DNA of 64,000 bases from Stomoxys calcitrans (GCF_963082655.1 NC_081554.1:58919256-58983255); one strand, 5' to 3'; numbered from the stretch's first letter, positions 11,191 through 22,446 are shown. Translations and numbers: made by a program. Notes: generated by a model not told the origin, from the letters alone.

Positions 11191-12503
11191 TTTATTTTAA
11201 GATGGATTTTTTTCTCAAACACTCCAAGTACTGACTCATCTACTTTCGCTAGTACCCATGCTTCGGAGCCATAAAACAGCACGGGTAGTATCAGTGTCTT
11301 GTATAGTGTAATTTTTGACTAAAGACGTAAATTCCTCTGAAGTTTTCTTTAAAAACAAAGTTTCCATGATGAAATTTAGGCAAAATGTTCAATTTTTCTC
11401 TATGGTGGCCTCTCTGCTCGCTCATGAGATTTCATTCAAATATAAAACATTGAAAAGGCGCTTGCAACATATTTGTCAAAAATTAACTCAACCCCATAAA
11501 CATTTCTAAACAGGTTCATTTTAATTGCTGTTAAGACTTTGTAGCAACTAACTCGACAGGACAGGACCAACTTTTCTATTGATGTAATGGAATCGAGATG
11601 GAATAAAAAAGTTCTTACTTTTAAATGTTATGGAGAAATGAAGCAGAAAAATATGTCACAGGCATCAAAGAAAAGTTGTCACCATTGCCAAAGCACCATA
11701 ACAAACTCATTGGGGAAATTGTTAATGTTGGCACATCAAGGATTTTTTTTTCTTATTTATTTGCCTGTTCTTCGCTATAGAAAAAAATATTTATTTGTCA
11801 TTTCTTTTTCGCGACTATTCTCTCCAGTTTACTGTGATTGTTGTGTTTTGTCGAAAAACTTTTCTTTGTCGCTAATTTATGGGCAAAACAATCATAAAGA
11901 AAACCCCCCCTGGCGACAGAAGCGTCTCCCTAAACTGCCAAGAGGTGGCCAAGAGCTAAGAACGAAGCTGTTGCAGTTTTGTGAAATTCGTGTAACAAAT
12001 AGGAAACGGAAACTAGTGTCACTTTTACAAGTGGCTCTGGTTCTTTGGCAACCACCACCACCCTTTTGCATTTGGCCTCGATTTGCTAGCAATCCTAGCC
12101 TTCTATTAGAGTGAGAGTCAAACTTAAGAGGGTTTGTGGGTGGGTTGTGGTGATTTGAAAAGAAAAAAAAATTCTTTCGCAAAGTGATTGCTGTTTCATG
12201 TACAACCTGAGCGAGAGTTATGGCCACAAAGTCTATGAAGTGCACTTTGCTGAAGCCACCTATAAATGGGGAGCATTTCACCCACAATGCAGTTGTATAC
12301 ATCCGTGTGAGTAGTTCGGCGAAAGCAGGCGAAAAGTTGTTTAAAACATTAGTGATGTTTTCGTATTGTGTAGCAATTTTTATGAGGACATTAATTGTGT
12401 GGCATGCAAATGTCGCCATCGTTCTATGCTGAAACCCATTGCCATGGGCGTAAGAAAACTATTTTTTTGGAAAGGGAAATGATTTCAATATTTGATTTTC
12501 ATA
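11191..12503. other. Unique-looking sequence, no supported gene
   Basis: Overlapping 175-codon frames (11,587-12,114 plus; 11,892-12,419 minus) have no recognisable domain. Composition is low in complexity and codon usage is not gene-like. The stretch resembles ordinary fly intergenic or intronic DNA. Confidence 0.45.
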
Positions 12504-12700
12504 GGCCACCGTAGTGCAGAGGTTAGCATGTCCTCCAATGGAGCTGAAAGCCTGATTTCGAATCCTGACATAATGCTGTCGGCTATAAAAAGAAGATCTC
12601 TTACCATTGAGCTTAAATTTGAATCGGACAGCACTCATTGATATGTGAGAAGTTTGCCTTTGTTCCTTAGAGTAATGTTAATGGGAAAATTTGCTACTAA
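12504..12700 (+). mobile_element. tRNA-derived SINE with internal deletion
   Basis: GGCCACCGTAGTGCAGAGGT (A-box region) and TTTCGAATCCTG (damaged B box) are followed directly by the GTCGGCTATAAAA and GCACTCATTGATATGTGAG body. About 110 bp of the SINE centre are missing. A GGAGCGGGCCCGGTTT fragment immediately downstream (about 12,705) matches the 3' tail of the Helitron-like family. Confidence 0.75.
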
Positions 12701-13198
12701 CTGGAGCGGGCCCGGTTTAGGTTAGGTTGGAGAGGATGATGCCAAAACATGTTCTTGATATCCGCTGGGGGCCCTATTTGTGATTCCTCAATATTCTCTC
12801 CCCATCAGCCGCAAAGTCTACATTGAACTCCAACTTCTTTACTTAAGACGGCCCATCAGCACACTTTCTTATGCCATTTGGACGCCAGCAAGAAATTCTA
12901 GTGTCTAACTGGATTTACTCCTCTTAGCTCCTAGCTGGACATTGGTAGAGGAAAAGAAAGCCATCTTCCGGAACGTCAGTGCAATGACACCCGGTTTGCT
13001 GTGCCTTTCTTGCCAACTGTCGTGGAACGCATACCGCTTTCTGTGGTATCGAACAACACAAACGCGAATACTAACGCCAAAACCCAGTAACCGTTGGATG
13101 AAGCGGAAGTGTTTTCATTTTCGCTCCTCAAATGCATCTGTGGAATAGGTTCTACCTATTACGCACAAATTTTAAAGTCTTTCAGGAGCATGCTAAAA

Positions 13199-14480
13199 AT
13201 GGACTCCAAAGATTCAAGAGCTGCGGTGGTGGCATCAGACCATAGCAAGTTGTCCACCCCTCCTTTAGGTGTGGGTGCCTTGACACCTATAGTCGATAGT
13301 AATGCTTCTAGCGCACAACCAGTCGTCGGACTAACAAATAAGGAAGTGACGGTTAAACCAGAGGGATGCGCAGCCTTTAAATAAAGGTGGTGTTTCCGAT
13401 TCAGATAGCGATGGTGTCAATGAAACAGTCATTGCAGCCGAATCTAGAGATGAGGACTTCGTGATGACGGCAGTAGAGTACGAGGGCTTGCTAAGCTCAC
13501 AAGATGACCGAGAAAGCAATCTGGGGCACGCCAAAGGAGACTGAGGCGTATGCACCGGTCTCACAATCGCACGAAAGTCTAGTATTGGTTGCCCAGAAAG
13601 TAATTGCGGATTTTTCATATAGTTGGCGTTGACAAATTTTTTCACAGCTTGTGACTCTGTAATTGCATTCTTTCTTCTGTCAGTTATCAGCTGTTACTTT
13701 TAGCTTGCTTTAGAAAAAAAGTGTAAAAAAAGTATATTTTATTAAAGTTCATTCTAAGTTTTATTAAAAATGCATTTACTTTCTTTTAAAAAATCCGCAA
13801 TTACTTTTTGGGCAACCCAATATTTTGGTAGAGAAAGAACTGACAATCCAAAAACTTCTATGGAAGCTGGAAAGAGAATCAGATCTCTCGAAGAAGCATA
13901 ACACTGCTAAAACGCTGAAAATAATAAGGTTCTCCGCGCTTTCAAGCACTCAGCCGTCCCGCAATGGAGACTCCAGTCAGTGTCCTGAGAATGAAGACAA
14001 AATCGAAACAGGAACGAAGGAAGTGCGCATGGCCCCTGAGTCTTCATGGAGGACTGTGACTTCCAAAAGAACGCCACAGGCATAACGGAAAATGGTAAGG
14101 AGATGCCCTCTTATGCCAGAGGGGCAAGGAAGCACAACAGAGGTGAGCTGATGTATGCAGACATCGATATCAGCAGTGCATGCGGTAGAATTCCACCAGA
14201 ATCGGTACTAAATGGAGGATCTGGTTAACGAGCGGTAGGATTCCACCAGAATCGCTACTAAATGGAGGATCTGGTTAACGAGCGGATTTTCGAACATGAG
14301 TGGTACTCCGGAGAGGGTCCACCCATATAAGTTAGGGTTTAGAGGGGTCATCTTGATGCTGCGCTTTACGTCAGCAGAGTGTATTGTAACGACAAGTTTA
14401 CCTCTGGTTGCTAGGGTACAGCTCACCAGGGGCAGGGTCAGGCACAGAAATTTACTTGTGTCAGTGACAAAGAGTTAAAA
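13199..14480 (+). pseudogene. Non-LTR retrotransposon ORF1 (gag-like) remnant, split by a MITE
   Basis: Coding-like segments start near MDSKDSRAAVV and continue through a Ser/Pro-rich region. Further on are a basic RRLRRMHRSHNRTK-like stretch (about 13,535-13,575), a TDNPKTSMEAGKRIRSLEEA stretch after the MITE (about 13,840), and an ADIDISSACGRIPPESVL segment (14,157-14,210). The 13,585-13,820 MITE sits between the basic stretch and its continuation, so the host was already in place. A 50-bp direct duplication (14,179-14,228 / 14,230-14,280) and several stops show decay. Assignment to an ORF1 is by general character and not by a diagnostic motif. Confidence 0.5.
13585..13820 (+). mobile_element. 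Mariner-type MITE, copy a
   Basis: A 236-bp element bounded by TA on both sides (13,583-13,584 and 13,821-13,822). It has about 30-bp terminal inverted repeats: GTAATTGCGGATTTTT at the left and AAAAAATCCGCAATTAC at the right, each next to a GGGTTGCCC/GGGCAACCC block. One terminal G is lost on the left. It encodes no protein and needs a transposase in trans. Confidence 0.93.
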
Positions 14481-14559
14481 GGCCGTTTATATTTGTTTCA
14501 ATTCGGTTTATTTAGTAAGTAGTACTTAATCTAGACCTTATCGGGCCAGACTTACATTT

Positions 14560-15840
14560 TAGTCGAAAATCTGCGGGCTGGCTATGTCAATCCCGGAGAC
14601 GTGATTCACTCACGGCGTGGATATGAAACCAAGTCACGGTGTAGCGGTCACAGGCCGATGTCACGAGTGTACGTTCGAGGGCTCAGCGGCTCTCATGTCC
14701 GTAGGACAAAGGCGGGATGCTGGCTTTGGGTACCTTGGAGACGCGATTCGCTCACGGCATGAATGCGTCACTCAGTCACAGGGTGGTGGTCGTAGAATCT
14801 TGGCACGAATGGGTGTTTCGCGGGATCAGTGGCTCTTGTTTCTGAAGGACATAGGTGAGGTGCTTGCTATGTTTGTCTCGGTGGCGTGCTTCACTCACGG
14901 CGTGGATACGGCAATAAATCACGAGGTGCTGGTCGTGGGCGGGTGCAAAATGCAAATTTTGCCCATGAACATTCCACTAAGGAACAGGGGCAAACTTCTC
15001 ATATATCAATGAGTGCAGTCCGATTCAAGTTTATGCTCAATGATAAGGGGCCTCCTTTTTATAGACGAATCCGAACGGTGTGCCACAGTACGACACCTCT
15101 TTGGAGAGATGTTTTACATGGCATAGTACCTCACAAATGTTGCAGCATTAGGAGGGGAAAACGACCGTTGAACATTTTTTTTCCGATGGTCTCGCCAGGA
15201 TTTGAAACCAGGCGTTCAGCGTCATAGGTGGACATGCTAACCTCTGCGCTACAGTGGCCTCCAGGTGGACAGGTGGCACGTGGATGTATTCGCAGGCTCT
15301 GCGGCTCTTGTGTCTGAAGGACAAAAACGAGGTGCTGGCTACGTTGGTCTCGGTGGCGTGGTTCACTCACGTGGGGTGATGGGTGTGGGAAGATGGCTCG
15401 TGTGTGTATTGGTTCACTCACAAGTCGACTCTAGATCACGGGCTGGCGGGTCGCGTGATTTTTGGCTCAGCAGCTCCTATGTCTGATAGACACCAGGCAA
15501 AACGCTGCCGACTATGTGCACATGAGTGCATTCGCTGTTTCAGCGGGTTCAGCAGCTTCAGACATAAGCTGAAGTACAAAGGCGAGGTGCTGGCTACGTT
15601 GGTCTGGAGACTTGGTTTACACACAGCGTAGAAACGACACTAAATCACGGGGTGATGGTCTAGGACAGATGGCAAGTGGATGTATACGCGGGCCCTGCGG
15701 TTCTTATGTCTGAAGAACAAAGGCCAGGTGCTGGCAACATTGGTCTCTGCGAAGTGGTTCACTCACTGCGTGGGTCGACTCTAGATCACGGGGTGATCTT
15801 GTGGGCACCGCGCAAAACGCTGGCGACTATGTTGATTTAA
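14560..15840. repeat. Degenerate array of about 145-bp units, interrupted by a SINE
   Basis: Blocks such as TCACTCACGGCGTGGAT, GGCTCAGCGGCTCT and TCTGAAGGACAAAGGCGAGG recur near 14,610, 14,753, 14,892, 15,300, 15,590 and 15,700. The SINE at 14,946-15,262 lies inside one unit. Repeated open frames of 60-130 codons follow from the GC-rich repeat. Confidence 0.7.
14946..15262 (-). mobile_element. tRNA-derived SINE, full length
   Basis: Reading the minus strand, GGAGGCCACTGTAGCGCAGAGGT begins the tRNA head (A box TAGCGCAGAGG). A damaged B box follows, then the full body and the TTCATGGGCAAAATTTGCAT tail. Confidence 0.85.
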
Positions 15841-15892
15841 ACGCTCTGACACTCAGGCTCAGCACACTAAAGTTTCCCATTCCACTTAATAC

Positions 15893-16050
15893 TGGTATAT
15901 GCTTAATACTGGTTTATATGGGAGCTAAATCTAAATCTGAACCGGTATAGCCCATTTGCTATCCCCAACGACGTACATCAATACAAAGTATTCGTGCAAA
16001 ATTGCAAGCGGCTACCTCTATCGTGATTTCAGTTTGATTGGCAGATCAAA
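15893..16050 (-). mobile_element. Short DINE-like fragment
   Basis: GGTTTATATGGGAGCTAAAT followed by CATTTGCTATCCCCAACGAC and CGGCTACCTCTATCGTGATTTC is the distal part of a DINE-like unit just before the TCCG core, which is missing. Confidence 0.55.
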
Positions 16051-16059
16051 CAATTTTCC

Positions 16060-16200
16060 GAAATGCCGAGGTGACATTTCGCCCAGACAACCTAGTGCCT
16101 TGAAATTTTGCACACGATCTCGCTAACTCCTCGGCTCTAACCGTTTCAAATTTCGAAGAGATATCTCTACCGGTTCTCACACGGTTCTCACACTGTGCGT
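16060..16200 (+). repeat. Unclassified interspersed repeat, copy 2
   Basis: GAAATGCCGAGGTGACATTT, CACACGATCTCGCTAAC and AAGAGATATCTCTACCGGTT match the repeat at 3,470 and the one flanking the DINE-like element at 18.65-20.48 kb. Confidence 0.6.
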
Positions 16201-16242
16201 TGGAGGATTTAAGATGACTGAATTCAAGAAGATTGAAATCTT

Positions 16243-16913
16243 TTGTCCTATCATCAAAGTGGAATGAGAGGGTACAGTGATCAATTGCGAGACAATCGTT
16301 TATGGCGCCAGATAATCTACCCAAATCGAAAGGGTTGTTGAGGAATCACTCTAACTAGACTGTATCCAGTTTGTAACCCTTTGTTCTATCATCAAAATGG
16401 TACGAGGGGGGTACATTGATGAACTGTGCAGTAATCAGTGGCGCCAGTTAATCGCCAGCTAATCGAAGAGAGAGAAATGCTTTTAAGGAATCATAATGGG
16501 CCACATATGGCCACATATGGCCCCGGCGGATACTCAGGCATCTAGTGTCTGGAATCATCCTCATCAAACCTAACCTAACCTATCCTCCCCCTTCTTCTGC
16601 GCCACTGCTCATTGCGGGGAGAAAATTGTTATGTCCTAAGTCTTCGTCCCTCTCTATACTATAGAACACCTTTAGCTCTCATACTTTTTCTTTTGTTAAG
16701 TCTAACCAAAGGGTCACATATGGCCCCGGCGGATACTCAGATATCTAATGTCTGGAATCATCCTCATCCAACCTAACCTATTCCCTACTTCTTCTGCGCC
16801 ACTGCTCATTGCGGTGAGGAAATTGTTATGTCCTAAGTCATCGCCCCTCTCTATACTATAGACCACCTTAAGCTCTCATACTTTTTCTTTTGTTACGTCT
16901 AACCAAAATATCG
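16243..16913. repeat. Two local tandem duplications
   Basis: About 73 bp (TCCTATCATCAAAGTGG... to GGCGCCAG) occurs at 16,243-16,315 and again at 16,383-16,455. Next, about 205 bp beginning at CACATATGGCCCCGGCGGAT is duplicated head to tail (16,505-16,708 and 16,711-16,913). That unit includes CATCCTCATC, CCTAACCTAA and CTTCTGCGCCACTGCTCATTGC. The second pair differs by only a few bases. Confidence 0.8.
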
Positions 16914-17319
16914 TCAACGCCTCCACCATTGCCGCCATCAATGGAGCCATGTTGAAGTTTCGCCAAACTTGTTTCAACATAATTTTAACTCATAAAAATC
17001 ACGGCTTCAACAAAAGGAGAACTTTTTTTCCTTTGACATCCAGCACCTCAATAAAACTTCGGTACTTTTGTTGCTGCTAGGGCCTCGTTGGAAAACTACA
17101 AGAGAAGCTTTGCCTTGTGTTTTCTGATACACAAAGGACAATGGGAAAGCAATGATTTTTATAATTTGCATACCCTACAGCACTTCATATAGGCAGGTAT
17201 TTAAATATGGGATAAAGCTTCAAAATCGGATGGGATTCTAAAGCAGCTACTTTTCAAAAAAGGACCTTCTGCAATGAAAATCTTTAATCAATGAATCCTT
17301 TGAAGTTTTTTGATATATA
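16914..17319. other. Sequence without recognisable feature
   Basis: AT-rich, unique-looking sequence up to the MITE at 17,320. No gene, RNA or repeat recognised. Confidence 0.4.
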
Positions 17320-17555
17320 TTGGGTTGCCCAAAAAGTAATTGCGGATTTTTCATAGAGTCGGCGTTGACAATTTTTTTCAACGGCTTGTGACTCTGTAAT
17401 TGCATTCTTTCTTCTGTCAGTTATCAGATGTTACTTTTAGCTTGCTTTAGAAAAAAAGTGTAAAAAGTATATTTGATTAAAGTTCATTCTAAGTTTTATT
17501 AAAAATGCATTTACTTTCTTTTAAAAAATCCGCAATTACTTTTTGGGCAACCCAA
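17320..17555 (+). mobile_element. Mariner-type MITE, copy b
   Basis: Perfect TTGGGTTGCCCAAAAAGTAA start and matching inverted end, flanked by TA at 17,318-17,319 and 17,556-17,557. The internal sequence is nearly identical to the copies at 13.6, 36.7, 53.2 and 60.6 kb. Confidence 0.95.
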
Positions 17556-17557
17556 TA

Positions 17558-18493
17558 CATCATAGCCTTAACCCATATCCATGCAACTTTTGACTGAATA
17601 CTAGTCCATCCTTGGTTTCCCTTTGGCGAACTGGGCCATACCTTCTTCCATGGTGTGGTAGTACAATTCTTTCTATGCGAGTAGTGCATCTGCCTCCTGC
17701 CGGGCATATCAACTGGAGTAAAATCTCTAAACACTTTTTAAGTACATTTTATAGTTGTTTGGAACAATTTCATTTTATTGCTGCAACAACATACCGGGAG
17801 AGCTCACGAGTGTGAGAGAGAGAGTGGGAACAAAACCTTCAAAACTCCAACGACACTAAAGTTTTCTTTAGTTTTGCTGCACTTCAATGTAGCGTGGCCC
17901 CCATATCGCGGTGGGCACTGTTGTTGTCGGCAAGCCCCAAACAAAAGGATTTGAATCATACTTGGAGTAGCGGTTGTTGTTGTTGGTTTGCATATTGTCC
18001 TCAACTCCATTACTTTGCCTATCCCATTTGCTTTTGTGTTAATACAAGTAATTCCCTTTACAATTTGCATAGCAAGACTTATGGGTGGATCTTTGCGGTT
18101 GAGATTGCACCAGTTTCTGCCTCCTGCTATGATGTAAATGCAATTCTCATTATGTTGCATTTTCACCCACATCCGTTGCATTTCCTTTTGGCGCAGTTTG
18201 TAGCTCGCAAATGCTTTTAGCGTTTTCCTTTAGTTCCCCTTCCCCCTTTGCCGCCATGTTCCGTTTGGTTTTAAGCATAATTGCTTTGACAATGAATGGA
18301 TTTTTGCAAATTCGCCTCGAGGAATTCCTATAACACATTTTAACACATAAATTTAATTTTTCACACGCAGACACTCTTACACGCAGCCATGACACAAAAT
18401 GAATTATATGTATGAATGGATATTGGGGTGGAACGTAGTGAAGGGTATGGAGAATATGGGAGATTAAGGGAGATTATAAACAATATTTGGAAA
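17558..18493. other. Unique-looking sequence, no supported gene
   Basis: Resembles fly intronic or intergenic DNA (TGTTGTTGTTGG runs, GAGAGAGAGAG at about 17,812). Opposing frames of 108-132 codons lack any recognisable domain. Confidence 0.45.
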
Positions 18494-18608
18494 GCAACCA
18501 TAGCTCAGAGGTAAGCATGTCCGTCTATGGCGCTGAACGCCTGGGTTCGAATCCTGGCGAGAACATCAGAAAAAATGTGGCGACATCTGAGAGGTACTAT
18601 GCCATGCT
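18494..18608 (+). mobile_element. tRNA-derived SINE head, truncated
   Basis: AGCAACCATAGCTCAGAGG carries a canonical A box (TAGCTCAGAGG), and GGGTTCGAATCCTGGCGAG carries a perfect B box. Only about 50 bp of body remain, ending at ATGCCATG. It is the best-preserved Pol III head in the window. Confidence 0.8.
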
Positions 18609-18649
18609 ACAGCTTCTCCTCTCTACTTTTAAAAATCGGATCACAAATG

Positions 18650-18825
18650 AAGATTTGGCAGCCCGAATATTTATTCGAAATGCCGAGGTGACCAACTTAA
18701 GGAGGCTGCCAAGAGGTGCCCTAAGACCACCTAGGACCTTGAAATATTGCATACGATCTCGCAAACACCTCAGCTCCAGCCATTCGAAATTTCAAAAAAA
18801 AATCTCTACTCGTTCTCACACGGCA
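18650..18825 (+). repeat. Unclassified interspersed repeat, copy 3, left half
   Basis: CCGAGGTGACCAACTTAAGG and ATACGATCTCGCAAACACCTC match the copies at 3.5 and 16.1 kb. The copy is split by a complete DINE-like element and resumes at 20,441-20,480 with TTTTCTCCCACTGTGCG. Confidence 0.65.
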
Positions 18826-20440
18826 TATTTTTATACCCTCCACCGTAGGATGGGGGGTATACTAATTTCGTCATTCTGTTTATAACTACTCGAAATATTC
18901 GTCTGAGACCCCATAAAGTATATATATTCTTGATCGTCGCGACATTTTCTGTCGATCTAGCCATGTTCGTCCGTCCGTCTGTCTGTCGAAAGCAGGCTAA
19001 CTTCCGAAGGAGTAAAGCTAGCCGCTTGAAATTTTGCACAAATACTTCTTATTAGTGTAGGTCGGTTGGTATTGTAAATGGGCCATATCGGTCCATGTTT
19101 TGATATAGCTGCCATATAAACCGATCTTGGGTCTTGACTTCCTGAGCCTCTAGAGTGCGCAATTCTTATCCAATTGGAATGAAATTTTGCACGACGTGTT
19201 TCGCTATGACTTCCAACAACTGTGCCAAGTATGGATCAAATCGATCCATAACCTGATATAGCTGTCATATAAACCGATCTTGGGTCTTGACTTCTTGAGC
19301 CTCTAAAATGCGCGATTCTTATCCGTTTGGAATGAAATTTTGCACGACGTGTTTTGTTATGATATCCAACAAGTATGTCAAGTATGGTTCAAATCGGTCC
19401 ATAACCTGATATAGCTGCCATATAAACCGATCTTGGGTCTTGACTTCTTGAGCCTCTAGAATGCGCGATTCTTATCCGTTTGGAATGAATTTTTGCACGA
19501 CGTGTTTTGTTATGATATCCAACTAGTATGTCAAGTATGGTTCAAATCGGTTCATAACCTGATATAGCTGCCATATAAACCGATCTTGGGTCTTGACTTC
19601 TTGAGCCTCTAGAGTGCGCAATTCTTATCCAATTGGAATGAAATTATGCACGACGTGTTTCGCTATGACTTCCAACAACTGTGCCAAGTATGGATCAAAT
19701 CGGTCCATAACCTGATATAGCTGTCATATAAACCGATCTTGGGTCTTGACTTCTTGAGCCTCTATAGGGCGCAATTCTTATCCGATTTGAATGAATTTTG
19801 GCACGAAGTATTTTGTAATGATATCCAACAACTGTGTCAAGTATGGTCTGAATCGGTTCATAACCTGATATAGCTGTCATATAAACAGATCTGGTGACTT
19901 GACTTCTTGAGCTTCTAGAGAGCGCAATTCCTATCCGATTAGGCTGAAATTTGGCATGACGTGTTTTATTCTTACTTTCAACAACTGTGTCAAATAAGGT
20001 TTAAATCGGTTCGTAACCTGATATAGCTGTCATATAAACCGATCTGGGATCTTGACTTCTTGAGCCTCTAGAGGTCGCAATTATTATCCGATTTGCCTGA
20101 AATTTTGTACGACGGATCCTCGACCATCAACATACGTGTTTATTATGGTCTGAATCAGTCTATAGCCCGATACAGTTCCCATATAAATCGATCTCTCTAT
20201 TTTACTTCTAGAGCTCCCAAAGGGCGCAATTCTTATTCGAATTGGCTGACATTTTACACAGGTCTCCAACATATAATTTAATTGTGGTCCAAACTGATAT
20301 CGCTCTAATAGCAGAGCAAATCTTTTCTTTTATCCTTTTTTGCCTAAGAAAAGATGCCGGGAAAAGAACCCGACAAATGCGATCCATGGTGGAGGGTATA
20401 TAAGATTCGGCCCGGCCGAACTTAGCACGCTTTTACTTGT
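18826..20440 (+). mobile_element. Complete DINE-1/Helentron-like element (reference copy)
   Basis: The left end is a hairpin-prone TATACCCTCCACCGTAGG..GGGGGGTATA. The core follows (CATAAAGTATATATATTC near 18,910, then CATGTTCGTCCGTCCGTCTG near 18,962), which closely resembles Drosophila INE-1/DNAREP1. Seven or so units of about 154 bp come next. The right end has GGTGGAGGGTATATAAG, a TTCGGCCCGGCCGAA palindrome and CTTTTACTTGT. The 13-bp TATACCCTCCACC and GGTGGAGGGTATA near the two ends are inverted repeats. It lies inside a T-run of another repeat and has no target duplication, as described for Helentron-derived elements. It is non-autonomous and encodes no Rep/helicase. Confidence 0.8.
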
Positions 20441-20480
20441 TTTTAATACTTTTCTTCGATTTTCTCCCACTGTGCGTCAT

Positions 20481-20882
20481 TTGTCTCGAATATTTCAACA
20501 ATTCTAACGGAGTTGTATTCTATGGGTCAAACAAGGTGAAGCTTAAGATGTATGAGAGTTAGAAATTGAGAGGACGCCCTGAACAACTGTTGCCGAAAAC
20601 ATCTCTGAGAAACTAGCTCCGCCAGATTTTGGTCATGTGAAACCCCCAGGAAACTCTTACTCTGTTAAATGTGTGTGGGGCTTTCGGTTGTATTAGGCTT
20701 GAGGAATTGGCTGGGTAGACAAGGGCTGGAGTAAGCTCAGTGTATCCAGTGACTATGCGACATTGGGCAATACACTGTCGAGCAACATTTGTAAAATGTG
20801 ATTGTGAGTTGTAGAAGCAGAACATACAGGACAACGTCTTATGGCGCCTTTAACTACAGGAAAGTAGTCTGGCTGATACGGT
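20481..20882. other. Unclassified sequence left of the hAT element
   Basis: It contains a 73-codon minus-strand frame but no recognisable domain. It may be retrotransposon 3' sequence, but I cannot support that. Confidence 0.35.
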
Positions 20883-21829
20883 CAGAGATGGTCCGTAAGA
20901 CGATTTTTTGGGTTTCCGACTGTCAAAAAGTTTTAAAAGTCGAAAACGTCGTATACTTGTATAAAACGTAGAAAAAGTCGCAAACGTCATAAACCTTAAT
21001 AACTCAGTGTAAAAATTTGATTTTTAACAAATATTATTGTCACTTATTTGTTGTATATAGAAGAGTTTATATGTAAAAAATTTCGCAATAAAAGAAATAT
21101 TAAGTTTTTTTTTTTTAATTTTTGCATTTACATTTTTCACACAATAAATTGGAAATATACGCAAATTTCAAGTCAATTTATAAAGTAACGTTTAAGGATT
21201 TTTTTGTGAAGCAAAAAATCAATAAATTATTAGTTTTCATCAATTATATTTAGAAATTGCAATTATTTTGTATCCTTTTGCAAAATTATTTGCTTCTCCC
21301 GTTTTAATTTGCTTTTTGAAAGCTGTTGTAAACGACATATGTTAAAAATGCATGACATCTGAGGAAGTGTCAAGTGAAATGGTACATGGAGTGTTAAATA
21401 TGTTATTCAATAACAATACTTAAAAATAACATTACTTATTCAATAAAATACTTAACACGCCATCTTCCATTTCACTTGACATTACCTCACATTAGCATAC
21501 TTAACACGCCATCTACCATTTCACTTGACACTACCTCAGATGTCATTCATTTTATAACAATATTGGTAAAAATCGTGTAAACCTACGGTAGCTTTTTCTA
21601 ATTCTGAACCGTTTTTTTCCAATTTCAATATTGTTCGTCTCCAGGAGGAAAAAGTTACTTATGCCAAAATTTTTAGTTAATCAGATCAAAAATTCGACAT
21701 ATTTTCGTTCGAATTTTTTTTTCTGTCAGAAACCTAGTTTTTTGGCTAGGTTTACGACGTTTTCGACGTATGTAATATATGTCGGAAATGTATGTCATAT
21801 ACGTCACTGTTTCTGACAGGCCATCTCTG
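20883..21829. mobile_element. hAT-like non-autonomous DNA transposon
   Basis: A 947-bp element whose ends read CAGAGATGGTCCGT (left) and, inverted, CAGAGATGGCCTGT (right). A further GTCGAAAACGTCGTA motif lies inside each end. It is flanked by GATACGGT (20,875-20,882) and GCTACGGT (21,830-21,837), an 8-bp target duplication with one mismatch. CAG-start ends and an 8-bp duplication are hAT hallmarks. There is no transposase; the centre is AT-rich and contains another inverted-repeat element. Confidence 0.75.
21352..21546. repeat. Foldback element nested in the hAT element
   Basis: 46-bp arms (21,352-21,397 and 21,501-21,546) are inverted copies with a few mismatches, each containing GTGTCAAGTGAAATGG or its complement. 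A third partial copy of the right arm lies at 21,451-21,489 in direct orientation. It could be a MITE or a by-product of internal rearrangement; no clear target duplication is visible. Confidence 0.65.
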
Positions 21830-21929
21830 GCTACGGTTAAGGAGAAGTGGCTCACAATTGACCGTGAAGTGAATGGAGAGGGGCCAAAAGGGCAATAATA
21901 TCCAGGACGATAAGGTCACTAACAGGCTT

Positions 21930-22215
21930 ATAGTGTAAGAAGGAGGTTAACGCCATACTCAGAGTATGGCAAAAGCGGCATCGTTTGGGTGCCGGGCCAT
22001 AACGGAGTAAGAGGGAATGAAAGGCCAGATGATTTGGCGATGAAGGCCAGAGGACTGCCGTCCATAAACTTGGTTAACCCGATGCCTTTCGGGTCGACGC
22101 AGTCCGAGTTAAGGGAGTGGGCGACGAATACGCATGCAACATTGTGGAACAGCGAAACGGTCGGTAGGACGGCGAAAATCCTATGGGGGGATCTAGATCG
22201 TTAGAAGACTTGAGG
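21930..22215 (+). pseudogene. Non-LTR retrotransposon RNase H C-terminal fragment
   Basis: The frame encodes GIVWVPGHNGVRGNERPDDLAMKARG (about 21,975-22,050), the last catalytic region of the RNase H domain found in I, LOA and R1-group elements. A PFGSTQSELREWA segment follows. The usual ERADDLA reads ERPDDLA. No start or upstream catalytic residues are present. Confidence 0.7.
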
Positions 22216-22446
22216 ATTTTGTAAGTAGCACGGAATTCCTAACTTAGATTTTCTTTTTCGAGATTAATTTTTTCTTGTGTATTTAGAGCGCACAACAAGC
22301 CGACTACTGGAGTGTGATTCACTCATGATCTATCAGTAGAACTACGTAACTGGGAAAGCCACCCAGAAGGATGGTTGGAACACCTTTTTGTCTTTTTTGT
22401 CTAACGCATAGTGGAAAGTACAATGGCTACGATTGTTAATTAAACG

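Noticed and set aside
11587..12419. Two overlapping 175-codon frames on opposite strands
   Set aside because: No recognisable domain, unusual composition, no splice or promoter support.
14617..15631. Overlapping frames of 60-131 codons in GC-rich sequence
   Set aside because: They come from the 145-bp array and the SINE inserted in it.
18494..18560. Possible functional tRNA gene, because A and B boxes are near perfect
   Set aside because: The sequence does not fold into a full cloverleaf acceptor stem by eye and is followed by SINE body; it is a SINE head.
20613..20834. Minus-strand 73-codon frame with a CMFCFYNS start, possible zinc motif
   Set aside because: No consistent Cys/His spacing, and no continuation across the hAT-like insertion.
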